NCBI GenBank assembly: GCA_019426215.1
Contig: CM033393.1
Coordinates: 27,964,591-28,028,590, forward strand
Direction of reading: 5' to 3'
Source: Buddleja alternifolia
Lineage: Eukaryota > Streptophyta > Magnoliopsida > Lamiales > Scrophulariaceae
DNA length: 64,000 nt
Shown: one piece after another, positions 61,888 to 64,000 of the stretch
Layout: each line of letters starts with the position of its first letter
How positions within the stretch are numbered: position 1 is the stretch's first letter
Notes under the pieces: generated by a model
Told to the model about the DNA's origin: nothing
The model's database searches: none
The model's input: only the letters and a program-made list of their open reading frames with translations
Program-made: the position numbers and the translations under genes

Positions 61888-62199
61888 TTAAAAATGTGAG
61901 CCGGAATGTGGTAGTTTGGTGTGAACGAAATTAGGCACGACTACGGGCCCCGGAATGGTATGGACCCTAGGTGGTAAGCTACCCCGAACCGACGGGAGTT
62001 GTGGAGGAGGTACCGCTTGCATGGCTTGTAGAACACCTTGTAACCACTCCCTAGTTTCCGGTGAGTTCATGTCCGGGAAATTTCCATTTGGGTTTTGGTT
62101 GAGATTATTGGCCATTTCTCTTGCTCGCCTACTAGTCCTAAGAACTCGTTCAATTTCGGGCTCCAACTCGTATAGAGGCTTGCTTGAGGAGCGGGTCAT
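61888..62199 (-). CDS. N-terminal gag segment, one frame off the main gag-pol frame
   Basis: ATG at 62197-62199 opens [20 protein letters not shown], a usual Athila gag start, and runs about 103 codons to a stop at 61888. The main frame upstream of its first ATG reads [11 protein letters not shown] over the same DNA, in a different frame. A single-base change near 61910-61930 (around TTCACACCAAACTACC on the coding strand) would explain the switch. It could be an inactivating mutation, a sequence error or a frameshift site. The longer frame to 62250 includes upstream leader codons. Confidence 0.7.
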   Translation of the reverse strand: MTRSSSKPLYELEPEIERVLRTSRRAREMANNLNQNPNGNFPDMNSPETREWLQGVLQAMQAVPPPQLPSVRGSLPPRVHTIPGPVVVPNFVHTKLPHSGSHF

Positions 62200-62317
62200 G
62201 CACCTCAAGAACCTAACAATTAAATACAAGAACAAAATTAGACTAATCACGAAAATAAAAGAAAATCAAGAAATGAACGAAAACTAAGAATTATTAAAAA
62301 TGTAAACTAAAATAAAC

Positions 62318-62344
62318 AAGTCCCCGGCAACGGCGCCAAAAACT
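62318..62344 (-). other. Primer binding site (tRNA-Asp type)
   Basis: On the minus strand, just after the 5' LTR end (GCGTGTCA), the sequence reads TTTTTGGCGCCGTTGCCGGG. TGGCGCCGTTGCCGGGGA is the primer site characteristic of Athila/Tat elements and is complementary to a tRNA 3' end (tRNA-Asp as usually assigned). It contains GGCGCC, the core of the element's palindromic motif. Confidence 0.88.
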
Positions 62345-64000
62345 TGACACGCTAAAAACTAACGTGCTATGATAGCAAGTGCACTAGACGTGTGTAGTAA
62401 TAAGTGGACAAAAAGTCCGGGTTGTCGAACCACAAGGACTTGAATTCTAGTTCATAATTTTCGATAAAAGATAAGACAATTAAAGTAAAGTGCAAGAAAA
62501 AGATTAAGCAATTAACGAACCAAAGAGAAACGTACTATAGATTTAATCTCACGTATGATAAAATGACTAAGGCACATGCTACAACCGAATCTACTCGTCA
62601 ATATATATGAGCTACTCTTCGAATTATTAGACTCCTATTGCTTTGGTGGAAACTCCTAAATTAACTATTACCCGATGTCTCGGCACATAATAATCCTATG
62701 ATTAATTGACGGTTCTCTAAATATGTCTATCCGAGAATCTAATCAAAAATCACGCATTAACGTTCTAGAGCTTCCCCGAACGAATCCGGCTAACAACACC
62801 CGGGAATCTTTACCTATTTCTAGGGCAATCCCTCATTTGTTTCGGATGATGTGTTAATTCCCTTGCACCCTAATCTATTTTCTCTCGAACAACTAGATTA
62901 GGCAAGATAGCAAGCATATGGTGATCAAACACATGATTGGAATAAAAGCATAGAATTAACACACAAAGCAATAGGAGAATTAATACAAAGAGCAACTTCA
63001 CATATATTGATTCATAAATTTGGCCTTCACATGGCCTTAGTTCTACAATATTAGCCTCTCATCAAAGCCTTAAGAAAATCTAATACAAACATATACATAC
63101 TCATGGAAATAAACATGTAAATGCAAATAATTAAAACTCCCTCAATTGATTGATGATGGATCTTTGCTCTTGATCTTCAATCCTTAGCTCCTCTCTCTTT
63201 GTTCCCCTCCAAAAGTGATGAAGAAAATGGTGATGAATGATGATGAGTGAAAAGTGATGGATCAAATGCCTCTCTCTCCCTCCTCCTCAAGATGTCTCGG
63301 TCAATTGCTCCCTCAAATCCTTAAGAAGACCACCACCAATCAGCTCCTCATGTGTATCTCCCCCCTAGTGTGTCCCCCACTACTCTTAAAGTGAGTAGTA
63401 TAAAATTCCCAAAAGTAGATCTAGTAAGAAACATACTTATGACATCCCTCCCATACATGTGATGACCTCTTGGCTTTAAATGTTCCATTCCCCCATCAAA
63501 TGATGATCTTTTGGCTGAAAGGAATCAAATCTCGGATGTGGCCACGCCTAGGCGCGGGAATTATGGCGCTCGGGCGCCCAAATCAGAATGTTGGGAGTAT
63601 TTGCCTCTGTCTGGCGCAGTAATTGTATTTCCTTCATAACTCTCTCCACAAAACTCCGATTTGGATGATTCAAGTCCTCATTTGAAGCTAACACATAGTT
63701 CTACAACTTTGTAGAAGGAAACTTCATCCAATTCGGTCTCTAAAAATAAGAAAATATCGCTCGAACGTGGAAACTGGTGCAGATACGGGGCCCAGGCGTG
63801 GACAGAACAGCGCCTAGGCCCGGAAAGCAGAATGTTGACGTTATTTGCATCTTTTCCGGCGCCTAGGCGTGGTAATACTGGCGCCTGGGCGTGGACAACA
63901 GAAGCAAATTGGCCTGAACTTGTTTTATACATCGTTTTTCATCCCGTTCTTCGATTGTATCCATTTAAGACCTGAAATCACTTAATGCACGAATTAAACG
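62345..64000 (-). repeat. 5' LTR of the Athila-type element (cut by window end)
   Basis: It starts TGACACGC on the plus strand like the left LTR and matches it to the window end. The differences seen lie mainly at the equivalents of 51930-52045 (small indels and substitutions near CAATTGCTCCCTCAAATCC). About 80 bp is missing beyond 64000. Confidence 0.92.

Larger units (their letters stand above)
50982..64000 (-). mobile_element. Athila-type Ty3/gypsy LTR retrotransposon, young, nearly complete
   Basis: The element is transcribed right to left. From 5' to 3' it has: the 5' LTR (62345 to beyond 64000), a primer site, the gag start, gag-pol (61886-56784), a 1.1-kb spacer with tandem palindromes, an env-position ORF (55693-54359), a 1.6-kb non-coding tail, a polypurine tract and the 3' LTR (50982-52719). 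The two LTRs differ at only about a dozen places over the roughly 1.65 kb that can be compared, mostly clustered in one stretch, so insertion was recent. Gag type, absence of a chromodomain, tRNA-Asp-like primer site and the extra 3' ORF all point to the Athila lineage. One apparent 1-nt frameshift in gag is the only defect I see. Around 80 bp of the 5' LTR is cut off by the window end. Confidence 0.93.

Overview
The window is nuclear DNA of a flowering plant, most likely a eudicot. It is AT-rich, has intron-rich genes and carries plant-type transposable elements on most of its length. A piece of plastid rbcL DNA is embedded in it. The species cannot be named from the sequence; an asterid is only a guess.

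Two host genes are visible. Positions 1724-10456 (+) hold the last three recognisable exons of a SEUSS/SEUSS-like (LIM-domain-binding family) transcriptional co-regulator. They are joined by phase-compatible introns, one of about 6.6 kb filled with small transposons and tRNA-derived SINEs. Positions 33487-46860 (-) hold a complete callose synthase gene, closest to CalS5/GSL2. I reconstructed 40 exons that sum to 5736 nt (1911 codons plus stop). Two of its introns have non-GT donors: one GC-AG and one apparent GA-AG.

The rest is mobile DNA. From 11.2 to 13.6 kb a Tourist-like element contains a Mutator-like element with a 9-bp target duplication, and that one carries five 186-bp tandem repeats. 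From 13.9 to 15.5 kb lies a decayed Ty3/gypsy gag-protease. From 16.65 to 22.4 kb lies a decayed L1-type LINE, split by a solo LTR with a perfect 5-bp target duplication (17247-19012). From 22.6 to 33.3 kb is an AT-rich tract with two Helitron-like 5' ends and two Helitron-like 3' hairpin ends. It holds two inverted copies of an unusual composite palindromic element, each flanked by 8-bp duplications, and two related long-inverted-repeat elements.

Upstream of the callose synthase gene is an AT-rich intergenic tract, then degenerate repeat DNA enclosing a nuclear plastid insertion (50171 to about 50800). From 50982 to the window end is a nearly complete, young Athila-type Ty3/gypsy retrotransposon on the minus strand: 5' LTR (right), tRNA-type primer site, gag, a 1700-codon gag-pol frame, a 444-codon ORF in the env position, a polypurine tract and the 3' LTR (left).

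The most unusual signal is a palindromic GC-rich motif family (core GGCGCCTAGGCGCC). It recurs in this retrotransposon's LTRs, as an exact 50-bp tandem array in its non-coding spacer, and inside its gag-pol coding frame. It is also present, in different copy number, in the older solo LTR of the same family at 17-19 kb.
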